Shown here piece after piece: positions 1-12,566 of a stretch of DNA of 64,000 bases (the first letter of the stretch is position 1; each line of letters starts with the position of its first letter). The DNA is taken from assembly GCF_022985175.1 (NCBI RefSeq), contig NC_066885.1, forward strand, positions 14,697,560-14,761,559, written 5' to 3'. The stretch is from Labeo rohita. Its lineage: Eukaryota; Chordata; Actinopteri; Cypriniformes; Cyprinidae. The notes beneath the pieces are model-generated. The model did not search any database and was not told where the DNA came from. It was given only the letters and a program-made list of their open reading frames with translations. The position numbers and the translations under genes were made by a program.

Positions 1-40
1 AAATAATCCACTTTAAACTAGACGAAAAGGGCAGATTTAA

Positions 41-1312
41 GGTGGAGTGTTCAGACAGAGCACTGCATTTTACAGTTTATAGTTTTACAAGCATTAACAT
101 TTAATATTCTTTTAAAAGGATACAAGTCCTTGAAATAGCAGACTGTAATGTTCCCACAGCATAAGATAAAATATCTTAATCAAAGGCCTAATGCCAGTTT
201 AGAAAGAAAAAGATACACAAAGCCACAGAGTCTTTAGCACTAAATCAGATCAGGCTTTCTAAACCTGTGTTTGCCGCAGATTTTTAAACTATTGAATTTC
301 AAGACTTTTTAGTCCTTTCATGGACTCATTATAACTACAAAAGAGTCAAGTCAAAGGCTGCTACTAACTAATTTTGTGTTTGTGCCTGGACTGTTAGGTT
401 ATGTCGAAAAAATCCCATCTCATGTTCTCCCTCAATTTTAAAATCATCCTGTATCACTGTTTTTCCTTTTTTGTTAAGGGTGTTTGATCTTCTTTGCATG
501 TTCACTTTGCAAAGACTGGGTCGGTACTTCTGCAGCAATGTAGGATGGTTTTGAAATGATTTTTGAAGTTGAGGGAGAAAATACAATTGGAGTTTTTCGA
601 CATACCCTAACTGTCTTGAGTCAGAATACACAGAGTTCAGGGAGAGCAAGGCAAGATGAGCATTTGATATTTAAATTGTATTTTTTAAATGAAAATAATC
701 AATCGTTTCGCTAGTTAAGATGCTTCTTCCTCGTCTGGGATCATTTACAACCACATTTGGGATAGTCTAAAGCCGCATTTAAACTGCCTTTTGCAAGTTC
801 AAAATCGGGGCAACACAGCAGTCCATTATATGGAGAAAAATCCTGAAATGTTTTCCTTAAAAAAACGTAATTTCTTGACAGCTGAAGAAAGAAAGACATG
901 AACATCTTGGATGAGAAGGTAGTGAGTACACTATATGTGAATCTGAGAAGTGGACTTCTCCTTGAGGAGTGTTCAGGTAGAGCTCTGCATTTTACAGTTT
1001 GTAGTTTTACAAGCATTAACATATAATATTCTTTCAAAGGGGCTACAAGCGCTTGAAATATCAGACTTTAAAGTTCTCACAGCAGAAGATAAAGTATCTT
1101 AATCAAAGGCCTGACACCAGTTTAGCTGAGGAAAAGGATACACAGAGCCACAGAGCCTTTAGCACTAAATCAGATCAGGTTTTCTAAATCTGTGTTTGCG
1201 GCAAACCTTTAAACTATTGAATTTCAACACTTTTCAGTCTTTCCATTGACTCATTATTAGCACAGGTACAAAAGAGTTAAGTCAAAGGGTCCTAACTAAT
1301 TTTGTGTTTGTA
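41..1312. repeat. Approximate tandem duplication, about 0.92-0.93 kb spacing
   Basis: Bases 41-383 and about 963-1312 are clearly homologous in the same orientation along nearly their whole length, with scattered substitutions and small indels. The interval between them is filled by members of the foldback family described at 47318-48213. Confidence 0.8.
384..962. mobile_element. Partial copy of a foldback DNA element (family A)
   Basis: Bases about 730-962 match the right arm of the complete copy at 47318-48213, including the ATATGGAGAAAAATCC core and the AAGTGGACTTCTCC end. Bases 400-660 match its middle part in similar order. The left terminal arm is missing. Confidence 0.7.
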
Positions 1313-1499
1313 CAGACATATCCTATACAATATTTTATTATTAATAGGGAAGCTCAATTAAATATATTTTTAAAAGAAATGTATTTCAGAATGTATTTCA
1401 GGGCCAAGAAAACTCATTCCCAATTTTACAGGATACCCTGCATGTTGACTAAATGCAAATGTGGATGGAATTACCTAATTAAGATCAAAACTAGATTTA

Positions 1500-1800
1500 G
1501 GTTTTTTTAATTTATTTATAATTATATATTAATATATTGTATTTTTAAAATAAATTTGTATTCAAATGTGCTATATTTTCACAAATATTTTTCTTGGGTT
1601 GAAATATATAGAGAAAAATATATATTTTTATTTTTTTTATATATTTTTTATATATATAAAAATGTATATTTATATATTGTATATTATTTTAATATACAAT
1701 AAATGGCAAAAATCTATTGGTATAAAATATATTTTGTTATGTATTTTTGTACATATATAAAAATATATATATATATTTGAAAATATATATTTTTGCTGTT
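1500..1800. repeat. AT-rich low-complexity tract
   Basis: This stretch is almost entirely A and T with TATATA-like runs. The short ORFs in it on both strands are compositional. Confidence 0.8.
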
Positions 1801-2061
1801 TGGGATAAAGAACTGATTTTCCAAAACATAGCAGGAGGTGCATTGTTACAGACAAATTAAAATTATTACCTTACTGTGATAGGAGACGCAGATGCAGTTG
1901 GTGACATACAGTGACAACGCTGTGTCTGTATGTCTCTAAGGGTGACACTGTAAAGCATTTTGTTCACAAAGCTTTCATTGTTCGTTTAGTGCTCATTTGT
2001 ATAAACTAAGTTATAATGTGTCAGCAAATAAAGGCTGTATGGCTTCATGCAGGTTTAAATA

Positions 2062-2415
2062 ACACTATATGGACAAAAGCTTTGGGACTTTATTGATATT
2101 GAATTCTAAATACATAGACTTTAATATGGATATGTTCTCCTATAACAGCTTCCACTCTTCTGGGAAGGCTTTTCAGAAGATTTTGGAGTGTTCCTGTGGA
2201 AATTTTCCCCTGTTCATCCAGTAGAGCATTTGTGAGTTCAGGCACTAATGTTGGACGAGAATGTCTGGCTCGTAATTTGTGTTCCAGTTCATTCCAAAGG
2301 TGTTCGATGGGGTTGAGGTCACTTGGCATTTTACTAGGTGATGTGATGCTAGCATGCAGCTGCTTGGCAATGGAAACCCATTCCATGAAGGTCCTGCTAC
2401 AGTACTTGGGCTAGT
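2062..2415 (-). mobile_element. Internally deleted Tc1-type DNA transposon
   Basis: The left end ACTATATGGACAAAAGC resembles a Tc1-like terminal inverted repeat. On the minus strand the ORF at 2386-2090 encodes the end of a Tc1 transposase (DLNPIEHLWNELEHKLRARH and a SLPRRVEAVI tail). The first codons (MEWVSIAKQLHAS) correspond to a region well upstream in full-length elements, so the DDE core, including its catalytic aspartates, has been deleted. It cannot be autonomous. The opposite terminal repeat was not found. Confidence 0.8.
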
Positions 2416-3392
2416 ATTGTTTTAAAATGTGTTCTGGCTTTAAAAGTTGTGTAATGTATTTCTGCTCATAGATGATTAATATTCATATGATAGTCTACCA
2501 AAAAGTTTTTAGCCAAATTGCCCGTCAGTTAAAGCAGAATAAGCAGTCGAGGCAGCGGTCATGGCAGGACGCCTACAAAGACATAATTACTATCTTTGTA
2601 TTATCTAAATAGCTTTGAGTCTTTTACTTCTGTGTTGTTTATGGTGGGTACTCAAGTGTTACATAATATGGGGTTCACAGCAGTGTTCTGAAACACCTGC
2701 AAAAACAGGCCAACTGCATATGCCAAAAACACTTATCCACAAAGTCACACAGATTATATAACATGCAAAAAAACAGATGCCAATTCAGGTCAAATAGCTG
2801 CTGTGTCTGGAGATATCTGAACTTTAATATGTGAGTAGTTTTGTTGGTTTTGGCTGCTTCCAGTGGATCAGTTAGATTTGTAGGAACTTGAGCATATCAA
2901 CATAAAAGCCCACAGCCAAATCAAACTGAAGCCTTTTAAGGTTTCTGAAAGCTGGATTTTGTCTCCCCCTCATGGGATGTAAGGTGAAGGGGCCTATTAT
3001 TAGTGATGTGGTCAGTTTGTATGTGGGAACTGTTTTACTCCAGGGATACACCCATAGTCTTCCTGACACAGACCCTGGGGTTTCCATCAGCCACACAGGG
3101 CGTCTTTTTGCAGTTTAGTGTTATCATCTCACAAACTACAGAATGAGCACCCCCTGCTGATCGAGGGCTTTTCAAGCAACAACATGAACTTTCCCATTCA
3201 GCTTTAGTGAGTGGGCAAGCGAAATCTATCCACCTTTTTCCTCAGTGTGGATGGTTGAGGCTTTCGGTTTTATTATCCTCTATAGGGAAATAACGAGAAA
3301 GATAACAGTGTGCAGTAAACTGTAAAACTGTTTGCTTTACAAACCAGTGCGTTCATAATTAAGATAAGAGACTAAAATAAGACACACCAATT

Positions 3393-3510
3393 TGCAATAT
3401 CAAGCAGCAAAACGAGTTGTTTTGTACAGCTAAAATAGATGGACGCGATGAGACCGGAAGCCACACCCATAAAATTTACAAATGGCCACGCCTACTCTTA
3501 CAGTCAAAAA
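3393..3510 (-). repeat. Dispersed repeat (family G), inverted copy
   Basis: Reverse complement of the repeat seen at 36361-36480 and 27730-27850: the GCAATATCAAGCAGCAAAAC segment and the following gene-free sequence match. Confidence 0.65.
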
Positions 3511-3969
3511 AGTTGTATTGCTGTGTTCAAGTCCACCTGGGACGTTCGTATTTACGAGCTGACAAGTCGTCATTACGACGCCAGGTGCGTTCAAGTCATT
3601 TTTGGTCGGAACAAGATGGTGATTTTCCTTTTCTACGTAAAATTCAACAATTTTTTAAAACTCTGGATACAAAATGACGAATAAAGAATGTGCATCATTG
3701 TGTTTTTGCTTTTTTGTGTTTTTATTTAATTTATGAAGGTGATGTAAACTGCATCATTATATATTCTTTTGTAATTATACAATAATATAATATTTTGTAT
3801 ATGTAACTCGTAGAGTTATTCGAGTTATTTGTTATACATTTCAACAATGTTTGTTATACATTTCAACAAATTTACCGTCAATACACACACTGCATATTGT
3901 CTTTGGCTGCATCCATTGCATCCGACACGTTTTTTTCACTGACACGCCTCCAGCTCCGAAACTCTGGGC

Positions 3970-5035
3970 TTAAAGGGGTCCTATTATGCTCTTTTACAAA
4001 GCCTTGATTTTGTTTTAGGGGTGTACTAGAACATGCTTTCATGCTTGGTGGTTCGAAAAACGCATTATTTTTTAACATAATTTACATTATTACAATACAT
4101 TTCTCCCAGCCTGGCACATATGGCTCGATTAGTAATAAAGGCCCGCCTTCCGAAAAACGAAATGTGTTGTGATTGGTTAGCTCTTCCACTGCGTTGCGAT
4201 TGGCGAACAGCTAATACAGTGTTTCAGTACTGCCGCGACCCTTGTTAAAGAAGCAAGTTCTGTGTACATCTGTTAGCGCAAAAAGTGATTAAAGTGATTC
4301 TTACGTTTTAAATATGGATATTTTTCTTACAAAATGCATCTATTCGCTACAGGAGGCCTTTATTAACCCCCCGGAGCCATGTGAGGCACTTTTTTATTAT
4401 GGATGGATACATATTATTGGACTTGTTTTGGACTGATGAGGAGAACACCCTGTCTGTGCAATTCTAAAGCTTGGGAGTGCCAGGATATATTTTATTATAA
4501 CTCTGATTGCATTAGTCTGAAAGAAGGAAGTCATATGCACCTAGGAATCATGGAGGGTGAGTAAATAATATGCTACAGTAGTGTTGGGACCTAACATCAG
4601 CCTGTGAGATCGCCAATACATGATATTTTCATGCTAATGTATTTAATTATTTACATACTTAGTTTCATTGCCGCAACCAGCTCCTGCATAAGGCTAAAAG
4701 CAGCCTAACATTATCAAAGAACATAATCACTGATTAGCCTCGCCTATTTTAGTGCAAGTTTATGGAAAACACTCGCGTTATTTTTCGAAATTCGAATTTC
4801 CGTGGGCGGGATTTTATTTAATGATATTCTCATAACCGGTTGTGACATCATTGCATGCGGAAAACAAAGGTTGTAGTCCAAAGAAGCCGTTCCTTGGGAT
4901 TTTTTAAATAACTAAATATCTCCTTTTGGAGTGGACTTTGAGATTTGTAACTTAGATCTTTTTTATGCCCAAAAATTCACACCACACACTGACTAAAGTT
5001 AAAAAAGTGAAAAAGCATAATAGCACCCTTTTATA
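3970..5035. mobile_element. Inverted-repeat DNA element (family C) with a nested insertion
   Basis: The left end TAAAGGGGTCCTATTATGC near 3972 and the right end GCATAATAGCACCCTTTTA near 5016 are imperfect inverted repeats. No transposase frame lies between them. A segment at about 4311-4570 belongs to a different family (the right half of the copy at 13010-13952). Confidence 0.7.
4311..4570 (+). mobile_element. Fragment of family B inverted-repeat element inside family C
   Basis: This segment matches 13680-13922 in order (GATATTTTTCTTACAAAA, GGAGGCCTTTA, ATTATGGATGGAT, AAGGAAGTCATAT) and ends with the GGGTGAGTAAATAAT tail typical of family B. Confidence 0.7.
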
Positions 5036-5039
5036 GAAA

Positions 5040-7075
5040 ATGTGGAGTTTCCCACTCGTAATAAAGACTTTGTGGTGGCGTTCATGTGAATTCAGCTCAA
5101 AATACGATCTATCCGGCATGACTTGAAAGCACCACTCTTTACGCATTGTAGGCCCTTCCTAGTAGGGCTTTTGACTGTGAAAAAAGCAGCATGTGGACTT
5201 GTAATCACCGACATTAGCCTACTACTGTCTTGGACTTAAGTTGTGTAAAAGAACATCCTATGTTGTTTATCAGTATGTGCGTTTTACTCGCCGAGTTTAT
5301 GTACTTGGACAGTTCAACACTTGTGAGGTAAAAACTGACTAGAAACTGTAAAACAGCTTTGAAACAGTTAATTAAAATTAAATTAACGCGACTGCACTCG
5401 ATTGCATTTGTTAAATAACATATGCAGATTGTTCGTTTAGGTGAAATGTCCTGTATTGTCATTTCTGGGTTTATTTAATCTGCAATTATGCGTACGGTTA
5501 TCTTTGATTAATATATTAATCATCCCAGAAGGAGCCATTTCCCCCGCACTTAGTATGAATATTTAAATAATAAATATTGAATGAGTCCTATTTCGAACAG
5601 CAGAGAGCGCCACAAATCAACACAGACTGTGTAGAAATGTTGCTGTTAGTTTGCTAAGTGAGTGGCTAAAGCATCCAGTTTAATAAAATGACAGCAACTG
5701 GGCATTTCAGTGGGCAGAACAGGCCAGAACATATTAGATATTTAAGGATGTGAGTCAGTCTGGATGGAAAAGTGTGTCTGAGATGCACCCATGTCCTGGC
5801 TGGGTTGTGGAGCTGGATAATGTTTGTAAGGAGGAGGTGATCCATTAGCACTGCTTTGAGGTTGAACATGGTTCAGACGCTGGTTCTGGCAGGGAATGAG
5901 CTCTGGTGAAAATTCACGAGTACAGGTGAGACATCCTGAAGTGCAACTAGACTGATTCTTTCTGAAAACACAGCCGAGTTGCAAGAACTGTAAAATGAGA
6001 TGAACTTGACAAGTGACAGACATTTTAATACAAGTCATCTCTCTGACAGGTGAATTAATACGAAGTGTCTTCAATCCTTCAAACCTCAACCATTTGTTGG
6101 ATACAGAGGTGAAGACGGGACCCCATTTAAACTTGGGCTAAAATAATTTGAGTATAGCACCATATTTAATGTATTTAGTTAGCAAATTCATTAAATCTAA
6201 AGTACAGAATCATTTATATTTCAACAGCCATTATTCCAGTCCTTAGTGTCACATTATATTTCAGAAATCATTGTAATATGCAGATTTGGTGCTAAAGAAA
6301 CATTGCTTATTATTATCAATATTGAAAGCAGCTATACCGCTTAATATATAAACAGTTATACTACTTAAGTAATAATTTGTAACATTATAAATACATGTAT
6401 GAACCAGTTTATTACACGTTAACCCACAAGCACATAAACACAAATGTGTACAGATGCATGGGTTTGCTGTATAAATATGTTCTAGTCTTGACCTTTGGCA
6501 CAGTGGTGATATCATCAGTAAGATGACAAATCAGCACAACACTGTGATGTCATTCCTAAAGAAGAAACACTGTGGTGATGTCACTCCTATATATGATTCT
6601 ATTGGTGCCATGTGTCTTGTTCTTTAGGTCCAAATATGGAATGTCACGAGATCTCTGACATTAACCTAATGACTTCATGCGAGGAAGAGGTGAGAGAAGT
6701 AGAGAAAGATGATGATTGACAGCAGCCTCCTGGATTAGAGAGGTTCCAATTACAGTTGATCATCCATGTTAACAAGATCCAAAAGAACACAGGGCTACCA
6801 GAATACACCCAGAGATCATCTCCAGTATCTGGCTAGTGACAGGTCTATAAGAGAACAGTTGTGTCAGTGAGTCATTCAAGAGGGAATATGACTGTGGCTT
6901 TCATGAATGATGCAATTAGCCTATGGATGCTAACAGGTTAATGCACACAGCAACAGTATGATGCAACAAAGTAGCAATAAGTGTAGCGGATAACAGATCA
7001 AACACCAGTTGTGTCTCCCTGCCCTCTCTTTATCCTGTTTCTAAACATCTAATTTTAGATGCTCTTGTGTTGCCA
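5040..7075. other. Mostly unassigned intergenic sequence
   Basis: Apart from the possible orphan exon at 5742-5961, nothing was identified. ORFs are short and overlap on opposite strands. Confidence 0.5.
5742..5961 (-). other. Possible orphan 3' terminal exon, unidentified
   Basis: On the minus strand a pyrimidine-rich TGTTTTCAG ends at 5962. It is followed by an open segment of about 72 codons rich in Q, P, S and C (SSANGSPPPYKHY, then QPSQDMGASQTHF) to a TAA at 5744-5742. An ATTAAA poly(A)-type signal lies 58 nt further on (5684-5679). I do not recognise the protein and saw no partner exon. It may be the last exon of an unannotated gene, a decayed gene fragment or chance. Confidence 0.25.
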
Positions 7076-7079
7076 GAGC

Positions 7080-7240
7080 AGGGTAGTAATTGATAACATG
7101 TAATCTGGATTATATAATCAGATTCCAAAAAAATTAAGTACTTGTAATTAGATTCAATTACATTTTAAAATACTCTTAATCAGACTAAAGTTACTTTTTT
7201 ATGAATTACACGATTACATACTATTTACACAATAGCAATA
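7080..7240. repeat. Dispersed ATTACA-rich repeat
   Basis: Sequence built of TAATC/GATTA words (GTAATCTGGATTATATAATC) resembles a common teleost dispersed repeat. Ends were not defined. Confidence 0.4.
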
Positions 7241-8220
7241 AATTATTCATAATGCATTGATCCTCCCTAATTCCTCTTTTTCATTTTTTAAATGTTACTT
7301 TTTAAAATAGCCTATACCGCTTATATACATTCAGAAAGTCTTGTGAACATTTACATAAACACCAGTCATTAGTCTGGGTAGCTACAGAGCATTTGACCAC
7401 TGGATTTACAGAAGTCATTTCAGGTTTAAAAAGTGATTCAACACTGTATCAACTACTGATGAACACATTCATTTTTATTTGAATTATCAATTAGTAGATT
7501 ATTTAATGTCTTTGGAAGGCTTTTGTCTTTCAAACACATTAAAATGCACAAATTCACATTATTTACATGTGATTCAGGGATTCACACCTTTTGGTCATTT
7601 GAAAATATATTTACCTGAAGTTCCCCAGAGATTTTAAAATACATTTTTTAATTAAGTTTTGCATGTTCAGGTTAATGGTCACATGACATGCAGGTAAACA
7701 AACAATTTGTTAAAGTTTAAAAATATTTATTTTAATTGAACATTTTTATGATTTAATTAATTATTAGCCTTCCATTAAACTCACAAACCCCCGCAGTTCC
7801 TTTACAAACTCCAGGTTGGGAAACCTTGACGTAATGTAACGTTTAAGGCACTTCATGTTGTTAATAACAACAAATAGAATATATTTTCTTACTTTTTGTA
7901 TTTTCATATCAATATGTACAAGATACAAGTACAAGATTTTCCTACTTAAATCAATGTGATAAATGATTTGGGAACACATTAAAAATACTGTGAACTAGCC
8001 AATGTAGTACTGAATTGTGGAGTTAGATCTTTTAACATTTATTCATTATTTTTGTATTCAGGATTTTTTAGGCGGGCCTGAAATCATGTCTCGATGACGC
8101 ACTGGAGGCACTGAGCATGGGCCCTCTTCCAGAACAAAAATGTACAGATGATGTACTCACCCCCTTGTAATCCAAGAAGTTCATGTCTTTCTTTCCTTTA
8201 GGACGATTTAATGTAGGGTG

Positions 8221-8400
8221 TGAATGAGTGAGTGAGTGTGTCCCAGCACTGGGGATGCACAAGTTAGTGCACTTTCAGGGCTGGGTTGCGGCAGGAAGGG
8301 CATCCGGCGTAAAACGTGCCAAATCGGCTGTGCGGATCACTCTGCTGTGGCGACCCCTGATAAAAAAGGGAGCAAGCTGAAGAAGAGAGAGAGAGGACAA
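8221..8400 (+). mobile_element. Probable 3' tail of a non-LTR retrotransposon or derived SINE
   Basis: GGTTGCGGCAGGAAGGGCAT and GCTGTGGCGACCCCTGATAA followed by a purine-rich tail are typical of the 3' ends of abundant fish non-LTR elements (RTE-like or SINEs sharing their tails). No reverse transcriptase frame is present. Confidence 0.55.
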
Positions 8401-8855
8401 TTTAATGTAGGACGATTTTGAAGTTGGAGGCTAAAATGAGATAGGAGTTTTTCAACATACCCTAACTGTCTTGAGTCAGAATACAGAGAGTTCAGCGAGA
8501 GAAAGGCCGTAAAAAACAGTTTTGATCGGTTATTTTCTTATTCTTATTTTTTTGCTGGGATCGTTTAGAGCCTTTAAAGGAGAGGTCCACTTTCAAAACA
8601 AAGATTCACATATAATGGGGATCATTATATATTTATATCTTTACATCATCCAAGATGTTCATGTCTTTCTTTCTTCAGTCGTAAAGAAATTATGTTTTTT
8701 GAGGAAAACATTTCTGCATTTTTCTCCATATAATGGATTGATATGGTGCCCTGATTTTGAACTTCCAAAATCCAGTTTAAATGCGGCTGTAAACGATCCC
8801 AGACGAGGAAGAAGGGTCTTATCTAGCGAAACGATTGGTTATTTTCATTAAAAAT
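8400..8855. mobile_element. Second partial copy of foldback family A
   Basis: Bases 8410-8505 match 568-652, and bases 8575-8800 match the left arm of the element at 47318 (AGAGGTCCACTT, CATCCAAGATGTTCATGTC, TTTTCTCCATATAATGGA). Bases 8800-8845 match its GTCTTATCTAGCGAAACGAT segment. Confidence 0.7.
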
Positions 8856-9099
8856 ATACACTTTAAATACTACCTGCTTGTTTTACCTGCTTGTGATCAT
8901 TTAAAAACGAGCTCAGTCATCCATTGAGGTTGTAGCGGTATTTGACAGTTGAGAGAGGCAGCAGCTTTCCAGCGAGTGGGTGTGGTTTCAGCGCAGACCG
9001 CAGACACGCCCCCAACATTTGAAAGCAGAACCTTATTGTATTTACTTGTTTTTTTATCATTCACATTTGGCTGGATAGTTAATAACACTTTTCTGTTGT

Positions 9100-10870
9100 G
9101 TGACAAACTCCGAACAAATATTTAATATTGCTTTACAAGGACTTTAAAATGGATTCCTGCTTTTATCCATTCTAAATAAGAGGAAAACTCCCAGCATTTG
9201 TGCATGTGTTTGTAATGTGCTTCCCCTTTTCTTCAGTAATGGTTTAATGTTGGAGTGGTAGCAGGGGGTGGAGGGATTCAGTCTCACTTTCTCTGTTTAA
9301 CAAATGAGCTGTGAATTCATCCTGACTGAAAATAGAGTTGTTGTGACATGCCATGATGAATGAGAAGACTAAAAAGAGATAGACAGTGGCAGGCTTTTTT
9401 TGTTTATTTACATATGTGTGGTGAACATGAGTGTTCTGGACATATTTATATCCGGATCTATTGTTGATGTTGGCATATTATGTAGATGTCACGTTTAAAG
9501 TGTTTTGGGTAACCAAATGCTCTGTAAACATCCAAACAAACTATTCCTGACATTGTTCTTCCAAAATCCTAAATCATACATTTTAAACACTGAAGTTTGT
9601 AACTTCAATAAATGTTGCTGGGCATGGACATATTTGTGGTTAAGTATGAGCTGCCTTTGCCCTACATGAAGTATTTTTGACCTTCTCTTTTCTAAGATGA
9701 ACAGCAGGGCCAACAGACAGCTGAACAAGTGATGCACAGACTAACAGAGGAATGCATGTCACATTCCACTTCCTTGTGCATGAGAGGGGGAGAAAAAAAA
9801 GTGAGTGAGAAAGAGAGAAGCTGTGCATAGAAACAGTCTAAAAGAAGGCGCATTCCTGGCTTTGTTTTTCGTTGTCAGATTTAAACTCACACTAATATCA
9901 TCACATACTTGAAACAGTGTTTTTAAAGATTGCCTTTCAACAGCTTCAAAGGCTTTAGTCCATAAGGACATATGAATAGGAAAAAGACTTCCTAAATCCT
10001 TCAATCTAGGACGGGTGTTAGATCTAACAGCAAGTTGTACTGTCATCCAAGTATAAAAGATTTCAGAATGTTCCCAGCAAAATAAAACACATTTCTGGAA
10101 TGTAGTCAAAGAAATTAGAGAAAAAAAAACAGACTGTTTTTCATATTTTAATGTTCATTAATTAAATAACAATAGGTCATGAACAGCATTAGGAAGCTTT
10201 TCATGTACAGTGCGAACATTTACAAGGGGAACACATATAGCAGGCGGTGGGACGTATAAAAAAAGAATAAATTACCCCAAGCAGCATCATCTATTAGGAA
10301 AAGGACAAGCATTGACATAAAATCTTTTGATTATAGGTTCAAATATACATAAGTGCTTCAACATACAAAAATACATTGTATTTATAATCAGAGCTCAAAG
10401 ACACTTCATATTTGATTTGCATGTTTTCTTAGTGGGGAGGAAATTGGATTTTGGAGAGCAGCCAGTGGCCTTTGTCCTAAACAACAACATCAACAATTCC
10501 ACTGAACTGACAGAGAGTGCAGAGGATTTTTAAGATCATGTTGGTATAACATGAAGGTTTAGCTTGTCAGAAGAAACATTTGGACAAACATATTTCCACT
10601 ATTGGTACATATGGGTACAATCCACTGAAAACGGCATTGCCAAGATATTCAGTCTCATTCTGTATGCATCTTTTGATTAACTGTATTGACTTACAGCATC
10701 TCTAAAACCCACTGTTATGATTGCTTGATTCCAAAGCTGAAGTGGAGAACAAACCCTCATTTCACCAGTTGTCATCACCTGAGATGATCCAAAACGAATG
10801 TAATTCTGTTCCTCACTGAGTACCATCATATAAAATTTTCTGAGGAATAAAATTGGCAAAGCTCCATGTT
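9100..10870. other. No gene recognised
   Basis: I see no repeat with clear ends and no exon-like segment here. The minus-strand ORF 9759-10109 (116 codons) has no recognisable family and no supporting splice or poly(A) signal. Confidence 0.5.
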
Positions 10871-10875
10871 TTGAA

Positions 10876-11090
10876 CCCTTAAAGGGACAGTTCACCCAAA
10901 AATGAAAATCCTGTCATCATTTACTTACCCTCAAGTTGTTTCAGCCCCGTGCAAGTTTATTTCCTCTATTGAACACAAAAAATATATATATTTAAAAAAA
11001 AAAAAAGAAACTCATACAAGTTTTTTAATAACCTGAGGGTAAGTAAATGATGACACAAATATCATTTTTGAGTGAACCATCCCTTTAATT
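10876..11090. mobile_element. Family B short inverted-repeat element
   Basis: Left end TTAAAGGGACAGTTCACCC and right end GAGTGAACCATCCCTTTAA are inverted repeats, with internal inverted words TGTCATCATTTACTTACCCT and AGGGTAAGTAAATGATGACA. It has no coding capacity. TTAA occurs at both borders. Confidence 0.85.
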
Positions 11091-11094
11091 CTCA

Positions 11095-12566
11095 AAAAGC
11101 ATTCTGGGAATGTGCATAAAATTTGGCAACAGTTTGGTGTTCACTTATTCCTTATAATTATGAATTCAAATGGAATACTCCTATCATAGGCTACTACACA
11201 TACATTAAAGATTAACATTGTCATGTAAACATAGAAAGTTAACCTATGACCTTATCTGAACTAATGCTCCAAAGTAACACTCTTAACTAGAACATTTAAA
11301 ACAACGTGAAGATTGAATCTCGAACCTCGAACTCTCTCACAAACATGTCCATGACTTGCTATATGCTGCGAAAGTGGAAAATCACATTGAGAAATATCAG
11401 TTCGGACTATACAGTTGTTTTCCCACACAACACTCGAAATCCACTGTAAAACGTGTATTATTAACATTCTGGAGCTGCTTTTAAGATTCAAATATCTGTT
11501 GAGGTGAATTTGATTGTTTTATCTCATTTCTAATTAAACAGGAAACAACAGAATGTTTAGCCTGTGAGCCAAAGCTGCTCTTAGAGAGATGCAGCTGGCA
11601 CACTTCAGTCATTCCCCATTCAACTGTTTTTAAAGATGAGATTTCTCAGTGAATTACTGCATTAAGCATATCTGGCATCAGTTATTGTTAGATCAATTCT
11701 ATTAAGATAATGATCTGGTTTGGGTAAATGCAAGATTTGGCCTCAGCTCGATGTGAAGGAAAAGCGCTTACCCAGAGTGCCTTTCAAGGCTGTTATTTTG
11801 GGACATCTACAGCGCTCTCATTCAATTCCAACTGAATGAGATCCATCAATACTTCAGACCAGAGCCAAAAACACCATTGGAGAAAAATGAGAGAGTGTGA
11901 GGGAAGATGGAAAGCGGCTGAGAAAGAGAGAGTGAGTTTGTGTGAGCAAACGAAAAGGAGAGAGAATGATGACATGAAAAAGAGCCACTGAATTTATGAG
12001 GGACAGTGTGGGCGGTGAGAGCAAGAGAGGAAAGTAACTAAAAGGAAAAAGAGAGAGTGTAAAGGTAACGCAGAACAGCAATAATACAGCGAGACATTTG
12101 GATTCGCCTCTAGTGCAAACTCTTGGATAAAAACGGCTAATCTAAAACCTAGTAAGACTTCTTCTTAAAAACGTCTCCATTTCCCCTCACTCCTGTCACC
12201 TGGCCGGGACGCTGAGTTTTTTGCTTACTGTCTGTGCTAGATTGCTATCAGATAATCCCAACGGGCCGCTCTACGCTAAGGCGTCGTCATAGAGACAACA
12301 TGCAGAGAAAGCTTTGGAGGAATATAATCATCAAACTTGATACAGTGCCAGTGGGTGGAGCCACAACTGTCAAACAGGAACAAGAAGGAGGGAGGAATGG
12401 AGGAGTAGAGGCTGAAGCAGTGCACAGGAAGAAGAGAGCAGTCCTGTCAGTCATGGGGCTTTGTGTTGTTGTCTTTCAACGGAGGCACAATCATTCAGTT
12501 TTTCTGCTTTTTGTTCATCTCTCGACATGAGTCTGCATGAGATTTCCGCAAAGCTGTAAGTGCTGT
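11095..12566 (-). other. pcgf5: Probable pcgf5 3' UTR or downstream sequence
   Basis: This follows the pcgf5 stop codon (12567) on the minus strand. There is no clear AATAAA close to the stop, so the 3' UTR may be long, as in mammals, possibly reaching a minus-strand AATAAA near 10957 inside the family B element. The boundary is not determined. Confidence 0.35.

Noticed and set aside
2872..3096. 74-codon minus-strand ORF
   Set aside because: Slightly protein-like composition, but no partner exon, no known family and close to other repeats.
9759..10109. 116-codon minus-strand ORF
   Set aside because: No family recognised, no splice or poly(A) signals. A vague resemblance to a retroelement protein could not be supported.
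10677..10895. 72-codon minus-strand ORF with a possible TTCCTCAG acceptor and GTAAGT donor
   Set aside because: The acceptor and donor are not in a frame that gives a recognisable exon, and the upper end overlaps a family B element. It lies where a long pcgf5 3' UTR may run.
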